64,000 nt of DNA from Treponema brennaborense DSM 12168 (GTDB taxonomy: Bacteria > Spirochaetota > Spirochaetia > Treponematales > Treponemataceae): positions 2,790,001 to 2,854,000 of the forward strand of contig NC_015500.1 of NCBI RefSeq assembly GCF_000212415.1. The letters run 5' to 3'. Shown one piece after another: positions 43,575 to 52,338 of this stretch (positions within the stretch are counted from its first letter, which is position 1; each line of letters starts with the position of its first letter). Made by a program: the position numbers and the translations under genes. The notes beneath the pieces were generated by a model. That model was not told where the DNA came from. It was given only the letters and a program-made list of their open reading frames with translations, and searched no databases.

Positions 43575-43994
43575 TCACTGAACGGCGGTTACCGCAAGCG
43601 TTTTTGTCCAGACGGCGGAAGCCTCGGTAAGGATACCGGTAACGGTAACGCTCGCTTCATTTAATGTGCTGAAGAACCCTTCCAGTTCAGCGGGAACTAT
43701 CAATATGAACGTTACGCGGCTTTTACTTTCCGGATTCTCAAGCAAAGTCCACTTGCCGTCGGAACCTCGCAAGAATCCCGTAACGGAGAGAACTTCACCT
43801 ATATTGTTTTCATTCAAATACGAATGCGAAGCAGCCGGCACCAAAACGCTTCCTGACGCAGCCGTAACGGTCTGCACGGAGACAGCCGTTTCCGTTCCTT
43901 TGTTCCCGTTTTTATCGGATTGACATCCCGAAAAACATAAAAACGCGCATATCGCGCAGACACCCGGCACGGCTATATACGATGAATATTTCAT
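43575..43994 (-). CDS. small lipoprotein of unknown function
   Basis: This 139-residue protein has a lipoprotein signal (AICAFLCFSGC, Cys ~24). The mature part is beta-rich (GEVLSVTGFLRGSDGKWTL, ESKSRVTFILIVPAEL, then NEASVTVTGILTEAS) and resembles an OB-like fold. It lies 105 bp downstream of the C11 peptidase lipoprotein gene but after a terminator, so it has its own promoter or depends on readthrough. Confidence 0.72.
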   Translation of the reverse strand: MKYSSYIAVPGVCAICAFLCFSGCQSDKNGNKGTETAVSVQTVTAASGSVLVPAASHSYLNENNIGEVLSVTGFLRGSDGKWTLLENPESKSRVTFILIVPAELEGFFSTLNEASVTVTGILTEASAVWTKTLAVTAVQ

Positions 43995-44041
43995 GTGCAG
44001 TTTCCTTAAAACATACGGAATCGATTTAACGTAAAAAGTAC

Positions 44042-44080
44042 AGGGCTGCCGGAAAAACGGTTAATTTTTCGGACAACCCC
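44042..44080 (-). terminator. terminator of the C11 peptidase gene
   Basis: An imperfect 15-bp stem (GGGCTGCCGGAAAAA with TTTTTCGGACAACCC, 12 pairs) lies ~20 bp past the stop, with TACTTTTTAC following on the minus strand. Confidence 0.55.
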
Positions 44081-44099
44081 TACGATGTTCCGTATTATA

Positions 44100-46982
44100 C
44101 TATAAACTACCGAACCATACCGCAAGTAAATCAGCCCAAGAAGACTCAGCTCCGAAGGCAAGATCCTCTTTATAGAAGGACGGAATAACGCCCGGCTGTA
44201 TAGAGCTGCCGTTTATATTCACCGTCTCACCGCTGATTGTCAAACCGAACGGATTCGCCGTCCTGTTCAGGACGGGATACAATCCCGTTTCCGCCGCAGG
44301 AGGCGCGGGCGCGTCGCGCCAAGATGAAACGACGGCAGCGTCCAGCGCGGTAATCACCGCGGCACTCGCCGTATTCAGTTCCGGCCAGGCGTTTACATTA
44401 TTGGAACCCTGTGTTGCGGCGGAAACGTATTCCATATTGCTTGCCATGTAGCCGATATCGAACAGCCAGGAAAACGATCCCAGATAATACAGGCTGTTCC
44501 CCGAAAATCCGCTGAATCGAACGTAATCTTTCAATACCTCCAAATACGTTACCGGTTCGGTATTTTCATTTGCGGTCGATACGTACGTATTTTCTACCTT
44601 ATCGAAATACACTCCGTCAAAAACTTTCGTCATATTGCTCAGCAGCAACGTTGCAAGCGAATCAACGGACGTTTTTACCGCGTCGATTTTCGTCAAATCG
44701 ATAAACGAAAAAGTCGGGATACCGAGATGGGAAAGCCACATGACTTTTTCTAAGTTTTCATTCATTGCACCGCTGGTCAGACCTGCAGTTGAAATCATTG
44801 TACCCCATTCGGAACCGCTCAGTTTATAAGAAGTCTTATAATCGGCTACCATTTGGGTCCCCATGCTTTCAAGCGTTGCCGAAGCGGTGCAGGATTTCAT
44901 CATGGCAACGTAATCCATTCCCATACCGGGAATATTGTTCGGCGAAGCTGCAAAATACTCCGCGTAATCCTTAAACTGATACGAATCTTCAATGGAAGCG
45001 CCCAAACAAACGTCCATCAGGATCATACCGAGTTTATTCGTCGTACCGTAACCGGCGGCGGCAAGCGCCTCGGAAACGTCTTTCGTTTTAAGGAACGCGC
45101 TCGCACTGCCTTCGTCCCAGCACAACGCTTTCCGACCGAAATCTCTGTTCAGTACAATCGTGCTGCCGTCTTCAAGCGTCGCGGTTACCGGTGCGCTGCG
45201 CGGACCGCCGCCGTGATTCGAAAATTGCAGCACGACGTTCTTTGCGTCGTATCGCTCTTGTGCCCACTGAAGAAAGTTTATGAGCGTTTGCTTATCGCCC
45301 ATATTGACTTCACCGCAAGAAAGAGCCGTTACGTCCGCAATATTGCTGCCTCGCGGAACTACCCAATCTGCCGTATAGGAAAGATTTTTTGTATCGGAAG
45401 AAAGTACGCATCCGCGGGAATCGATATATGTGTTTTCATTGGAATCATCGGTTCCCAATTCATACAGATAGCTGCCGGACTTTCCGATTTGCGGCGTCGT
45501 CTGAGCGTCGCCGGCAAAACCGTCCCATAAACTGACAACGTTTACGGAACCGTATCCCGTTTCTGCAGAGCCGTCCGCCTTCCGTATATTATACAAACCG
45601 TATTCTACTTCATTTAAATCGAGAAAAATCGGATCGTTCAGGTTGTTGTCTCCGTCCATATAAAGCAGGAAAAGCCAGTCCGACGTTTTTCTTGTTATTT
45701 TAGGAGTCGCGGAAACGGAAACCGATTTATCCGTTCCGGTCGTCGTTACTTTGAACGTATACTCGGTATTATTGGTGAGTCCGTATATCGAAGCCGATGC
45801 TCCTGATACGGTAGCCGTATACACGACGGAATCACCGGCTTTACATTCAACATCAAAGGAAGAAAACCCATCAGGTTTCACCCATGACAATACGATCTTT
45901 GAATCCTCCGCAGAAGCGCTCAAGCCGGAAACCGGAGCCGGCAGTACGACTTTCAAAGTATTTGTTTTAGTTTCATATCCGTTTGTTACTGAAATTGTAT
46001 AGGTTTCCAACGCTGCGGAGTCAAATGCCGGAAACGTATACGTAACAAATGAACCACTTTGACTTTTATACGTAAGAGCCAGCGGCTGCGAATCAGCAGG
46101 ATTTGTCGCCGTCGTGTACGTCGCGGTAATGCATCCGTCGGACACGTTCGGAGACGACGACAAATACTCGACGGTAAGAGAATCGTTTGAAACGTTTTTG
46201 AGGCTATACAGTTTCGGACTCCACAACGCATACAACGTAAGAGATTTTGTTACCGAAGATGAAAAATCGTATTCCGTTTTTTTATCTTCAGACCAAAATC
46301 TGAAATAATGAAAGAGTAATGAAGGTGTTCCGGACGGTTTGTCAATCGTTTTACCGCTTATCGCAGAGACAGACGAAAACTTTTCCTTTCCGCCGTTAAC
46401 ATCGAAAGAAACGGTAAACACATCTTTTTCAGTCCATACCGCGTACAGAGTTACCGGTGAAGTGGCGGAACCACTTGTAAGATCGAATCTATCATCCGAA
46501 AAACTGGCTTCCGTTGCGGTTTGTTTTTCCGACCATCCCAAAATGTGGTACGTTTTTCCGGCAGCAGTCTGTTCCACTTCAGGAGCGGAAAAAGGGGCGC
46601 CTTTATCAAAGTAAGATTCTTTTGTAACATCCGCAGAACTTTTCAGCGTTCCGCCGTTTGCATCGAACGTTACGACAACTTGCCAATTCGCTTTTAATGT
46701 TATATTACCGGAAACCGGCAGGGAAAAATCATAGGCCTGCCCGTCATCGGTCAGCCATCCGCCGAAATGCCAACCGTCTTTTCGGGGAGAGGCAGGTTTC
46801 TCGGCCCGAGCCCCCGATTCAACCGTTTGTGCCGAAACCGAACTGCCGTCGTCACTATTAAACGTCAGGGTATACGTTACCACCGGCTTGGGATCCGCCG
46901 GAGACGGACATCCCGTCAGGATAACGCCGGCTAGCGCGGCAAAAAACAGAAAGGGCAGCATAGTGCACACATTTTTCTTCAT
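44100..46982 (-). CDS. C11 (clostripain-family) peptidase lipoprotein with InlB-type repeats
   Basis: From ATG 46982 (ribosome site GGAGG) the protein has 960 residues and a lipoprotein signal (ALAGVILTGC, Cys ~25). Residues ~30-270 contain three to four Listeria-Bacteroides (InlB B/Flg_new) repeats, for example WHFGGWLTDDGQAYDF and VTFDANGG. Then comes a fibronectin-III-like domain (~345-430) and the C11 domain (~440-900): LFLLYMDGDNNLN, the catalytic His in FSNHGGGPR (~587) and Cys in MDVCLGASIE (~657). It should be a surface cysteine protease specific for Arg or Lys ends, by family. It is bracketed by direct repeats at 43453 and 47192. Confidence 0.9.
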   Translation of the reverse strand: MKKNVCTMLPFLFFAALAGVILTGCPSPADPKPVVTYTLTFNSDDGSSVSAQTVESGARAEKPASPRKDGWHFGGWLTDDGQAYDFSLPVSGNITLKANWQVVVTFDANGGTLKSSADVTKESYFDKGAPFSAPEVEQTAAGKTYHILGWSEKQTATEASFSDDRFDLTSGSATSPVTLYAVWTEKDVFTVSFDVNGGKEKFSSVSAISGKTIDKPSGTPSLLFHYFRFWSEDKKTEYDFSSSVTKSLTLYALWSPKLYSLKNVSNDSLTVEYLSSSPNVSDGCITATYTTATNPADSQPLALTYKSQSGSFVTYTFPAFDSAALETYTISVTNGYETKTNTLKVVLPAPVSGLSASAEDSKIVLSWVKPDGFSSFDVECKAGDSVVYTATVSGASASIYGLTNNTEYTFKVTTTGTDKSVSVSATPKITRKTSDWLFLLYMDGDNNLNDPIFLDLNEVEYGLYNIRKADGSAETGYGSVNVVSLWDGFAGDAQTTPQIGKSGSYLYELGTDDSNENTYIDSRGCVLSSDTKNLSYTADWVVPRGSNIADVTALSCGEVNMGDKQTLINFLQWAQERYDAKNVVLQFSNHGGGPRSAPVTATLEDGSTIVLNRDFGRKALCWDEGSASAFLKTKDVSEALAAAGYGTTNKLGMILMDVCLGASIEDSYQFKDYAEYFAASPNNIPGMGMDYVAMMKSCTASATLESMGTQMVADYKTSYKLSGSEWGTMISTAGLTSGAMNENLEKVMWLSHLGIPTFSFIDLTKIDAVKTSVDSLATLLLSNMTKVFDGVYFDKVENTYVSTANENTEPVTYLEVLKDYVRFSGFSGNSLYYLGSFSWLFDIGYMASNMEYVSAATQGSNNVNAWPELNTASAAVITALDAAVVSSWRDAPAPPAAETGLYPVLNRTANPFGLTISGETVNINGSSIQPGVIPSFYKEDLAFGAESSWADLLAVWFGSL

Positions 46983-47374
46983 AAAACAACCTCCGATGAT
47001 GAGCAACGTTTTTTCGCAGTTCATGCCATTTACGCTAAATATGCATAAAATACGTATTTGCTAAGTGTATAATACAAATGCCACGAATTCAACTTAAAAA
47101 TTATTTTATTTTGAATAATATCAGCTTTTTTATTTAAGCCTGATTTTTTTAATGAAAATGGAGAATTTTAAGTTTTGTCCGAACGGTGCCGTACCGTCTA
47201 TCCCAAACACGCCGAATAGCGTCCATTGCGCGGGCGTGTCCTCTGCGCGGCGCGAAACGTGGAGCCGCGGAACATATACGCAGCACGCGGCTGGTCGGGA
47301 AAAGCGCCTTGCAGAACGGCGGCGACTGTGTTACAGTACCGGTAGTACGGCAACGATATACAGGAGTTTTCCCT
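46983..47374. other. 392-bp intergenic region with repeat copy
   Basis: This stretch holds the leader of the C11 gene, an AT-rich patch (about 47040-47160) that should contain divergent promoters, and the repeat copy at 47192-47266. It ends with CAGGAG before the next ATG. No intact coding frame is supported. Confidence 0.6.
47192..47266 (+). repeat. direct repeat, right copy
   Basis: Matches 43453-43544 without its 18-bp insertion. It contains a stranded copy of the DUF2007-type gene end (VYPKHAE and stop in the original frame), showing the direction of duplication. Confidence 0.88.
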
Positions 47375-48034
47375 ATGTTGAAAAGAAATACGCTACCTAT
47401 TTGCATTCTTGCGGCGGGCCTGCTGTCGCTTTATTCCTGCAAAAGTACCGAAGTTCCCGTCGGCGGCGAACAGGTTCTGCTTTCCACCTTTACGACCGAC
47501 TGGGCCGAAAATTCGTTTTCTGACGAGTCGCAGCTCGGCTACTTTTTTACCACGCCGGAACTGGGCTCTTTTTCCATGATCCAAGGCGAATTCAATAAAA
47601 CCGGCGGATACGAAAAAAGCGCCTTCGGCTTCGTATTCTCCTATACGGCGGATGAGAAAGGGCGATTGTCAAATTATATCCGCTTTGAAATCAACACTGC
47701 GGGTGAATACGCCGCATACGCGTACGACGGCCGCACGTATACCGATCTGATCGAAGCACAACCTGAAAACACCGCGTACCTGTACCCGTCCGCCGCAATC
47801 AAAAGCGGCTACGACAGCATCAACACGCTGAAAATCGCCGAAACGTCTGCCGGGTACGATTTGTTCATCAACGGAACGAAAACCGCATCGATAACCGTTC
47901 CTTCCGGATTTGACGGCGGAACCGGCGTCATGGCGTTTTTTTCCGTCGGAAAGAAAGACCAGGAACAATTTCCCGGTGCTCCGGTTCGCGTAACGTACCG
48001 AATCACGGATTCAAAAGCGGCGATGCAAAAATGA
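47375..48034 (+). CDS. lipoprotein of unknown function
   Basis: From ATG 47375 (ribosome site CAGGAG) this 219-residue protein has a lipoprotein signal (LAAGLLSLYSC, Cys ~22). The mature domain is beta-rich with features of a lectin-like or concanavalin-like sandwich: FGFVFSYTADEKGRLSNYI, YAAYAYDGRTYTDLIE, DLFINGTKTASITVPSGF and GVMAFFSVG. Carbohydrate binding would fit, but no family is certain. It overlaps the acetyltransferase gene by 4 bp and starts a three-gene operon. Confidence 0.75.
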   Translation: MLKRNTLPICILAAGLLSLYSCKSTEVPVGGEQVLLSTFTTDWAENSFSDESQLGYFFTTPELGSFSMIQGEFNKTGGYEKSAFGFVFSYTADEKGRLSNYIRFEINTAGEYAAYAYDGRTYTDLIEAQPENTAYLYPSAAIKSGYDSINTLKIAETSAGYDLFINGTKTASITVPSGFDGGTGVMAFFSVGKKDQEQFPGAPVRVTYRITDSKAAMQK

Positions 48035-48582
48035 AACTACGGAAGGCGAAACCGACCGACATCGGCGTTATCATGAAAATAGAACGAAGCGCGTTTATTC
48101 CCGCCGTCTGCGAAACGGAAACGACGTTCGCCGAACGCATCGCCGTATTTCCCGACGGCTTTTTGCTGCTGGAAGACGACGGCGGAACAGTCTGCGGCTA
48201 TTTCGCGTCGGAACGATGGCGGAACGTCCGTATGGAACGCGCGTTTTTCGAGCTGGGACATTCCGCCGCCGCCAGCCACGAACCGGACGGCAGCGTGCTG
48301 TACGTTTCATCCATGGGGATACTCCCGTCGCACCGCGGTACCGGGTTGGGAACGTATCTGTTCAACACTGCCTGCCGAACGATATGCGATTTCTGCAGCC
48401 GCGGCGATCCCGAAAAGGCTGCCGTTTCCGCGATCGCACTGCTGGTCAATGAAGCGTGGAAAAGCGCGCGCCGTATCTACACGCAGGCGGGCTTTACCGA
48501 AACGGCGCGGTTTGCGGGCTTTTTCCCCGCACCGGACGGCGGCAGCCCTTCCGACGGAATCGTCATGGAGCGCGCCGTATGA
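48031..48582 (+). CDS. GNAT-family acetyltransferase
   Basis: This 183-residue protein begins KLRKAKPTDIGVIMKIERSAF, typical of GNAT, and has the acetyl-CoA loop GILPSHRGTGLGTYLF (motif A, RGTGLG) and AWKSARRIYTQAGFTE near the end (motif B). The substrate is unknown. It overlaps the lipoprotein gene upstream and the UDG-like gene downstream by 4 bp each, so the three are translationally coupled. Confidence 0.88.
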   Translation: MKLRKAKPTDIGVIMKIERSAFIPAVCETETTFAERIAVFPDGFLLLEDDGGTVCGYFASERWRNVRMERAFFELGHSAAASHEPDGSVLYVSSMGILPSHRGTGLGTYLFNTACRTICDFCSRGDPEKAAVSAIALLVNEAWKSARRIYTQAGFTETARFAGFFPAPDGGSPSDGIVMERAV

Positions 48583-49391
48583 CCGAAACACAATGGAACA
48601 GTTTTGCCTGCTTCCGCAGCGAGTTCAAAACGCAGTGCGCCGTCTGGAACGAACGATTTCAAACGGCACTGCAGCCGCTGCAAGCCGCGGCCGCGGCAGC
48701 GGACACGCCGTCGTATCCGCTTGAAACGGCCGTCGTATACAACACGGCGCTCGATGAAGTTACCGCGCAGGACGACATTCGCCTCATCGTCATCGGCGAC
48801 AATCCGGGAAAAGACGAGCAGCGCGCCCAAAACAGACGCTACCTGGTGGGGCAATCGGGCAAAATTGCCGACGGTTTTTTCCGCCGGGAACCGGAGCTGC
48901 GCATCGACTTCCGCAAAAACGTCGTCATATTAAATAAAACGCCGGTTCACACCGCAAAAACGGCGCATCTGAAATACGTGCGCAAACACGGTTCGCCGGA
49001 AATAACGCAGCTGCTGCTCGAAAGCCAGTTGTGGATGGCGCGCAGCACCGCCCGGCTGCATCAAACCCTGTGCTCCGCGGCCGCACCGGGTGAAACGTGC
49101 GCACTGTGGCTCGTCGGATACGCGGAACTCAAAGGCAACGGCATCTTTTTGCCGTACCGAGACGAACTGCACGGCGCGTACCGTACCGATACGGAGACGA
49201 GCGACGCGTGGCGGCACGTGTTCGTGTTTCAGCATTTTTCGATGAACCGATTTTTGATCGATCTGAAAGACTACCGCAGCCGCACGGCCGCGGCTTTTCC
49301 CTGCGAAGCGACTGCTGAAAACGGACACACACTGGCGCACGACCTCGCCGCGCTGGGAACGCTGCACCGGACCGAAATCTTCGGCGCGTAA
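48579..49391 (+). CDS. uracil-DNA glycosylase superfamily-like protein
   Basis: From ATG 48579 this 270-residue protein has a motif resembling the active-site loop of uracil-DNA glycosylases: LIVIGDNPGKDEQ at ~70, followed by YLVGQSGKIADGFF and NVVILNKTPVHTAKT (NKTPxH is like the NxxxH downstream motif of family members). The C-terminal HVFVFQHFSMNRF contains a His that may correspond to the second catalytic region. It differs from the known UDG families in detail, so the activity may be altered. A 4-bp overlap couples it to the acetyltransferase gene. It could repair uracil or serve a different nucleic acid or base. Confidence 0.6.
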   Translation: MTETQWNSFACFRSEFKTQCAVWNERFQTALQPLQAAAAAADTPSYPLETAVVYNTALDEVTAQDDIRLIVIGDNPGKDEQRAQNRRYLVGQSGKIADGFFRREPELRIDFRKNVVILNKTPVHTAKTAHLKYVRKHGSPEITQLLLESQLWMARSTARLHQTLCSAAAPGETCALWLVGYAELKGNGIFLPYRDELHGAYRTDTETSDAWRHVFVFQHFSMNRFLIDLKDYRSRTAAAFPCEATAENGHTLAHDLAALGTLHRTEIFGA

Positions 49392-49395
49392 CGCC

Positions 49396-49429
49396 GCAAC
49401 TCCATACACGGCGCAACTCCATACACGGC
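49396..49429 (+). repeat. 17-bp tandem duplication
   Basis: Two adjacent copies of GCAACTCCATACACGGC (49396-49412 and 49413-49429) lie between the UDG-like and dehydrogenase genes. Confidence 0.85.
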
Positions 49430-49482
49430 GCGCGCTGTGCGAACCGATTGTCTTATCCCGGATCTTGAAGTATACTGTACGC

Positions 49483-50898
49483 ATGGACAGTCAAACCGTT
49501 TCAGCCGTACTGGAAAGCCAGCGCGCGTTTTTCGCCTCGAACATCACGAAAGATATCGTTTTCCGCCGCAAGCAATTACTGGCGTTAAAAAACGGCATCA
49601 CCGAGCGCGAACAGGATATCCTCGACGCATTGCGCCGGGATTTGGGCAAATCATCGTTTGAAGCCTATTCGACCGAAATCGCGATGGTGCAGGAAGAGCT
49701 TTCCTTTATGCTCAAACATCTGCGCTCCTGGGCAAAACCGCGGAAAGTCAAAACACCGCTTATCAATTTTCCGTCCGAAAGCGTCGTCTACCCCGAACCG
49801 TTCGGCTGCGTCCTCGTCATGGCGCCCTGGAACTATCCGTTTCAGCTCGCACTGGCACCGCTTGCGGCGGCGCTGTGCGCCGGAAACTGCGCGATCGTAA
49901 AACCGTCGAATTATTCCCCGTCCGTGTCCGCCGTCGTCGAATCCCTGCTGAACGACGTGTTTCCGCCCGAATACGTCGCCGTCGTTACCGGCGGGCGGGA
50001 GGCGAACGCGTCGCTGCTCGAGCTGAAATTCGACTATATTTTCTTTACCGGCAGCCCTTCCGTGGGTAAAATCGTCATGCAAGCCGCCGCCGCGCATTTA
50101 ACGCCGGTCAGCTTGGAACTCGGCGGCAAAAGCCCGTGCATCGTGGACGCGTCCGCCTCCGTCGAACTCGCCGCAAAACGTATCGTCTGGGGCAAATTGC
50201 TCAACGCCGGGCAGACGTGCGTCGCCCCCGACTACGTCCTTGCCCACGAATCGGTTAAAGACGCACTCATCGCCGCGCTGCGCCGCCAAATCACCGCGTT
50301 TTACGGTTCCGATCCGGCGCACTGCGACTATTATCCGAACATCATAAACGAAAAACATTACCGGCGGCTCGCCGCGTTCTGCGACGGCTCCGATCCGGCA
50401 AACGGCACGGTACTGCGCGCAGACGGTGCGGACGATTCTGCGGAAACGGCGTTCAACGATGCCGAACGGAAAATAGCGCCGGTCGTACTCGACGGCCCGG
50501 CACCCGATTCGCCGGTCATGAGTGAAGAAATATTCGGGCCGGTGCTGCCCGTCTTGAGCGTCGCCTCCATTGAAGAAGCGGTTTCGTTCATCAGGGAACG
50601 GCCGGAACCGCTGGCGCTCTACCTGTTTACCGGCGACGTAAAAGCCGAAAAATACGTACTGCGCAGCGTCAGGTTCGGCGGCGGCTGCGTGAACGACACG
50701 ATCATGCATTTGACGTCTTCGTATCTGCCGTTCGGCGGCACCGGCAACAGCGGCATCGGCAGTTATCACGGCAAAGCCGGATTCGACACGTTCACGCATT
50801 ACAAAAGCGTGTTGTCAAAATCCGTACGCATCGACGTTCCGTTCCGGTATCCGCCCTACACCGGAAACCTGAATCTGATAAAACGCTTCATGAAATAA
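49483..50898 (+). CDS. aldehyde dehydrogenase, class 3-like
   Basis: The 471-residue enzyme oxidises aldehydes with NAD(P). Motifs are MAPWNYPFQLALAPLA (~110-125), KPSNYSPSVS, FFTGSPSVGK, the catalytic Glu in ELGGKSPCIVD, and the catalytic Cys in NAGQTCVAPDY (~252). The membrane-tail end (VPFRYPPYTGNL) and length match class 3 (YwdH, fatty aldehyde) enzymes. I start at ATG 49483; a TTG at 49465 is also possible. It sits 91 bp after the UDG-like gene, with no clear ribosome site. Substrate range is probably broad. Confidence 0.93.
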   Translation: MDSQTVSAVLESQRAFFASNITKDIVFRRKQLLALKNGITEREQDILDALRRDLGKSSFEAYSTEIAMVQEELSFMLKHLRSWAKPRKVKTPLINFPSESVVYPEPFGCVLVMAPWNYPFQLALAPLAAALCAGNCAIVKPSNYSPSVSAVVESLLNDVFPPEYVAVVTGGREANASLLELKFDYIFFTGSPSVGKIVMQAAAAHLTPVSLELGGKSPCIVDASASVELAAKRIVWGKLLNAGQTCVAPDYVLAHESVKDALIAALRRQITAFYGSDPAHCDYYPNIINEKHYRRLAAFCDGSDPANGTVLRADGADDSAETAFNDAERKIAPVVLDGPAPDSPVMSEEIFGPVLPVLSVASIEEAVSFIRERPEPLALYLFTGDVKAEKYVLRSVRFGGGCVNDTIMHLTSSYLPFGGTGNSGIGSYHGKAGFDTFTHYKSVLSKSVRIDVPFRYPPYTGNLNLIKRFMK

Positions 50899-50916
50899 GC
50901 GCCGCGCTTGCCCGTC

Positions 50917-51372
50917 ATGCAGGATTTGTTAACCGTCATCGGAATCGCCGCGGCAGTCGTGCTGTTCGCGGCGGCGTACCGTTTGTATATCCGCTGGAAA
51001 AAACCCGTTCCGCACGATTACGAAGCGGCGGCACCGCGATCCGCTTCCCGGCGGAGCGATGCGGCAAGCAGCCCTCAAGAATCCGGTTCCGCTACGTGTC
51101 CGCTCTGCGGAACGCGCCTCGCGCGCGGAGAAAATCTCGTTTCAAGAGTATTCCGCGAAATTGAAAAAGCCGGCGACGGCGAACAGCGCTGCACCGTCCT
51201 CGGCTGCCCGCACTGCTACCCGGCGTGCGAACCGGACGTGCGCCGGACGTGTCCCGTGTGCGGAAAACGGGTACCGCCGGACGGCTGGCTTATTGCCAAA
51301 CTGTATTCGCGCACCGGCGGAAAGCATCACGTCCGCATCACCGGATGCACCGAATGTCATAAAAAACCGTAA
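50917..51372 (+). CDS. membrane-anchored zinc-ribbon protein
   Basis: From ATG 50917 this 151-residue protein has one N-terminal membrane helix (VIGIAAAVVLFAAAYRLYI) and a linker, then three Cys-pair knuckles: CPLCGTRL, CPHCYPAC and CPVCGKRV, with a final CTECHKKP. These should form two zinc ribbons facing the cytoplasm. I know no family. It lies 18 bp after the dehydrogenase. Its stop codon TAA at 51370 forms the start of the flaB sigma-28 promoter. Confidence 0.75.
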   Translation: MQDLLTVIGIAAAVVLFAAAYRLYIRWKKPVPHDYEAAAPRSASRRSDAASSPQESGSATCPLCGTRLARGENLVSRVFREIEKAGDGEQRCTVLGCPHCYPACEPDVRRTCPVCGKRVPPDGWLIAKLYSRTGGKHHVRITGCTECHKKP

Positions 51373-51396
51373 AGTCTTGCCACGGATCTCCGATAG
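51370..51396 (+). promoter_or_regulatory. sigma-28 (FliA) promoter of flaB
   Basis: TAAAGTCT (51370-51377), N11, TCCGATAG (51389-51396) matches the flagellar sigma-28 consensus TAAAGTTT-N11-GCCGATAA at 13 of 16 bases. It starts at the stop codon of the upstream gene and gives a leader of ~65 nt before the flaB ATG. Confidence 0.88.
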
Positions 51397-51468
51397 TTAA
51401 ATATCAGGCAAATACCTGAAGCGAATAACGCAGACAGTTCCGACTGACTGGATAAATGGGAGAATACG

Positions 51469-52329
51469 ATGGTCATAAATCACAACATGAGCGCTATGTT
51501 TTCACAGCGCACGACGAACGCAACGAACGGCGCAACGCAGAAAAACATGGAAAAACTTTCTTCAGGCATGAAGATCAACCGCGCCGGTGACGACGCGTCG
51601 GGACTTGCCGTATCTGAAAAAATGCGCAGTCAGGTTCGCGGTTTGAATCAAGCCGCGACCAACGCACAGAACGGTATTTCTTTTATTCAGACGACCGAAG
51701 GATACCTGCAGGAAACAACTGACATCGTACAGCGTATTCGCGAACTTGCCGTCCAGTCGTCGAACGGTATTTATACGGACGAAGACCGTATGCAGATCCA
51801 AGTTGAAGTTTCCTCGCTCGTTGCGGAAGTCGACCGCATCGCGAGCACCGCGCAGTTCAACGGTATGAACATGCTCACCGGACGGTTCGCCCGGCAGGCG
51901 GGAGACAACACGGTTACCGCTTCAATGTGGCTGCACATCGGCGCGAATATGGATCAGCGTTCGCAGGTGTTCATCGGCACCATGACGGCGACCGCGCTGA
52001 ACCTGCGCAATTTCGGCGACGAATCCATCATTTCCCTGGAATCACCCGACAGCGCAAACCGCGCGATCGGTACGCTCGACGAAGCGCTTAAAACGATCAA
52101 CAAACAGCGAGCGGATCTGGGTGCGTATCAGAATCGCCTCGAATATACGGTTACCGGCTTGAGCATCGGCTCCGAAAACCTTCAGGCCGCCGAATCGCGC
52201 ATTCGCGACACGGACATGGCCAAGGAAATGGTCGATTTTACCAAAAATCAGGTGCTGCAGCAGGCCGGTACGGCGATGCTCGCGCAGGCGAATCAGTCCA
52301 CGCAGAGCGTCCTGAGTCTGCTCAAATAA
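51469..52329 (+). CDS. flaB: periplasmic flagellar filament core protein FlaB
   Basis: This 286-residue flagellin forms the core of the spirochete periplasmic flagellum. The N-terminal D0/D1 region ([32 protein letters not shown]) and C-terminal D1/D0 region ([18 protein letters not shown], then [21 protein letters not shown]) are highly conserved, while the central D2/D3 domains are absent, as usual for FlaB. Ribosome site GGGAG precedes the ATG. It is monocistronic, behind a sigma-28 promoter, with no other flagellar genes in the window. It converges with recR with 9 bp between stops. Confidence 0.97.
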   Translation: MVINHNMSAMFSQRTTNATNGATQKNMEKLSSGMKINRAGDDASGLAVSEKMRSQVRGLNQAATNAQNGISFIQTTEGYLQETTDIVQRIRELAVQSSNGIYTDEDRMQIQVEVSSLVAEVDRIASTAQFNGMNMLTGRFARQAGDNTVTASMWLHIGANMDQRSQVFIGTMTATALNLRNFGDESIISLESPDSANRAIGTLDEALKTINKQRADLGAYQNRLEYTVTGLSIGSENLQAAESRIRDTDMAKEMVDFTKNQVLQQAGTAMLAQANQSTQSVLSLLK

Positions 52330-52338
52330 AACGGGAAT

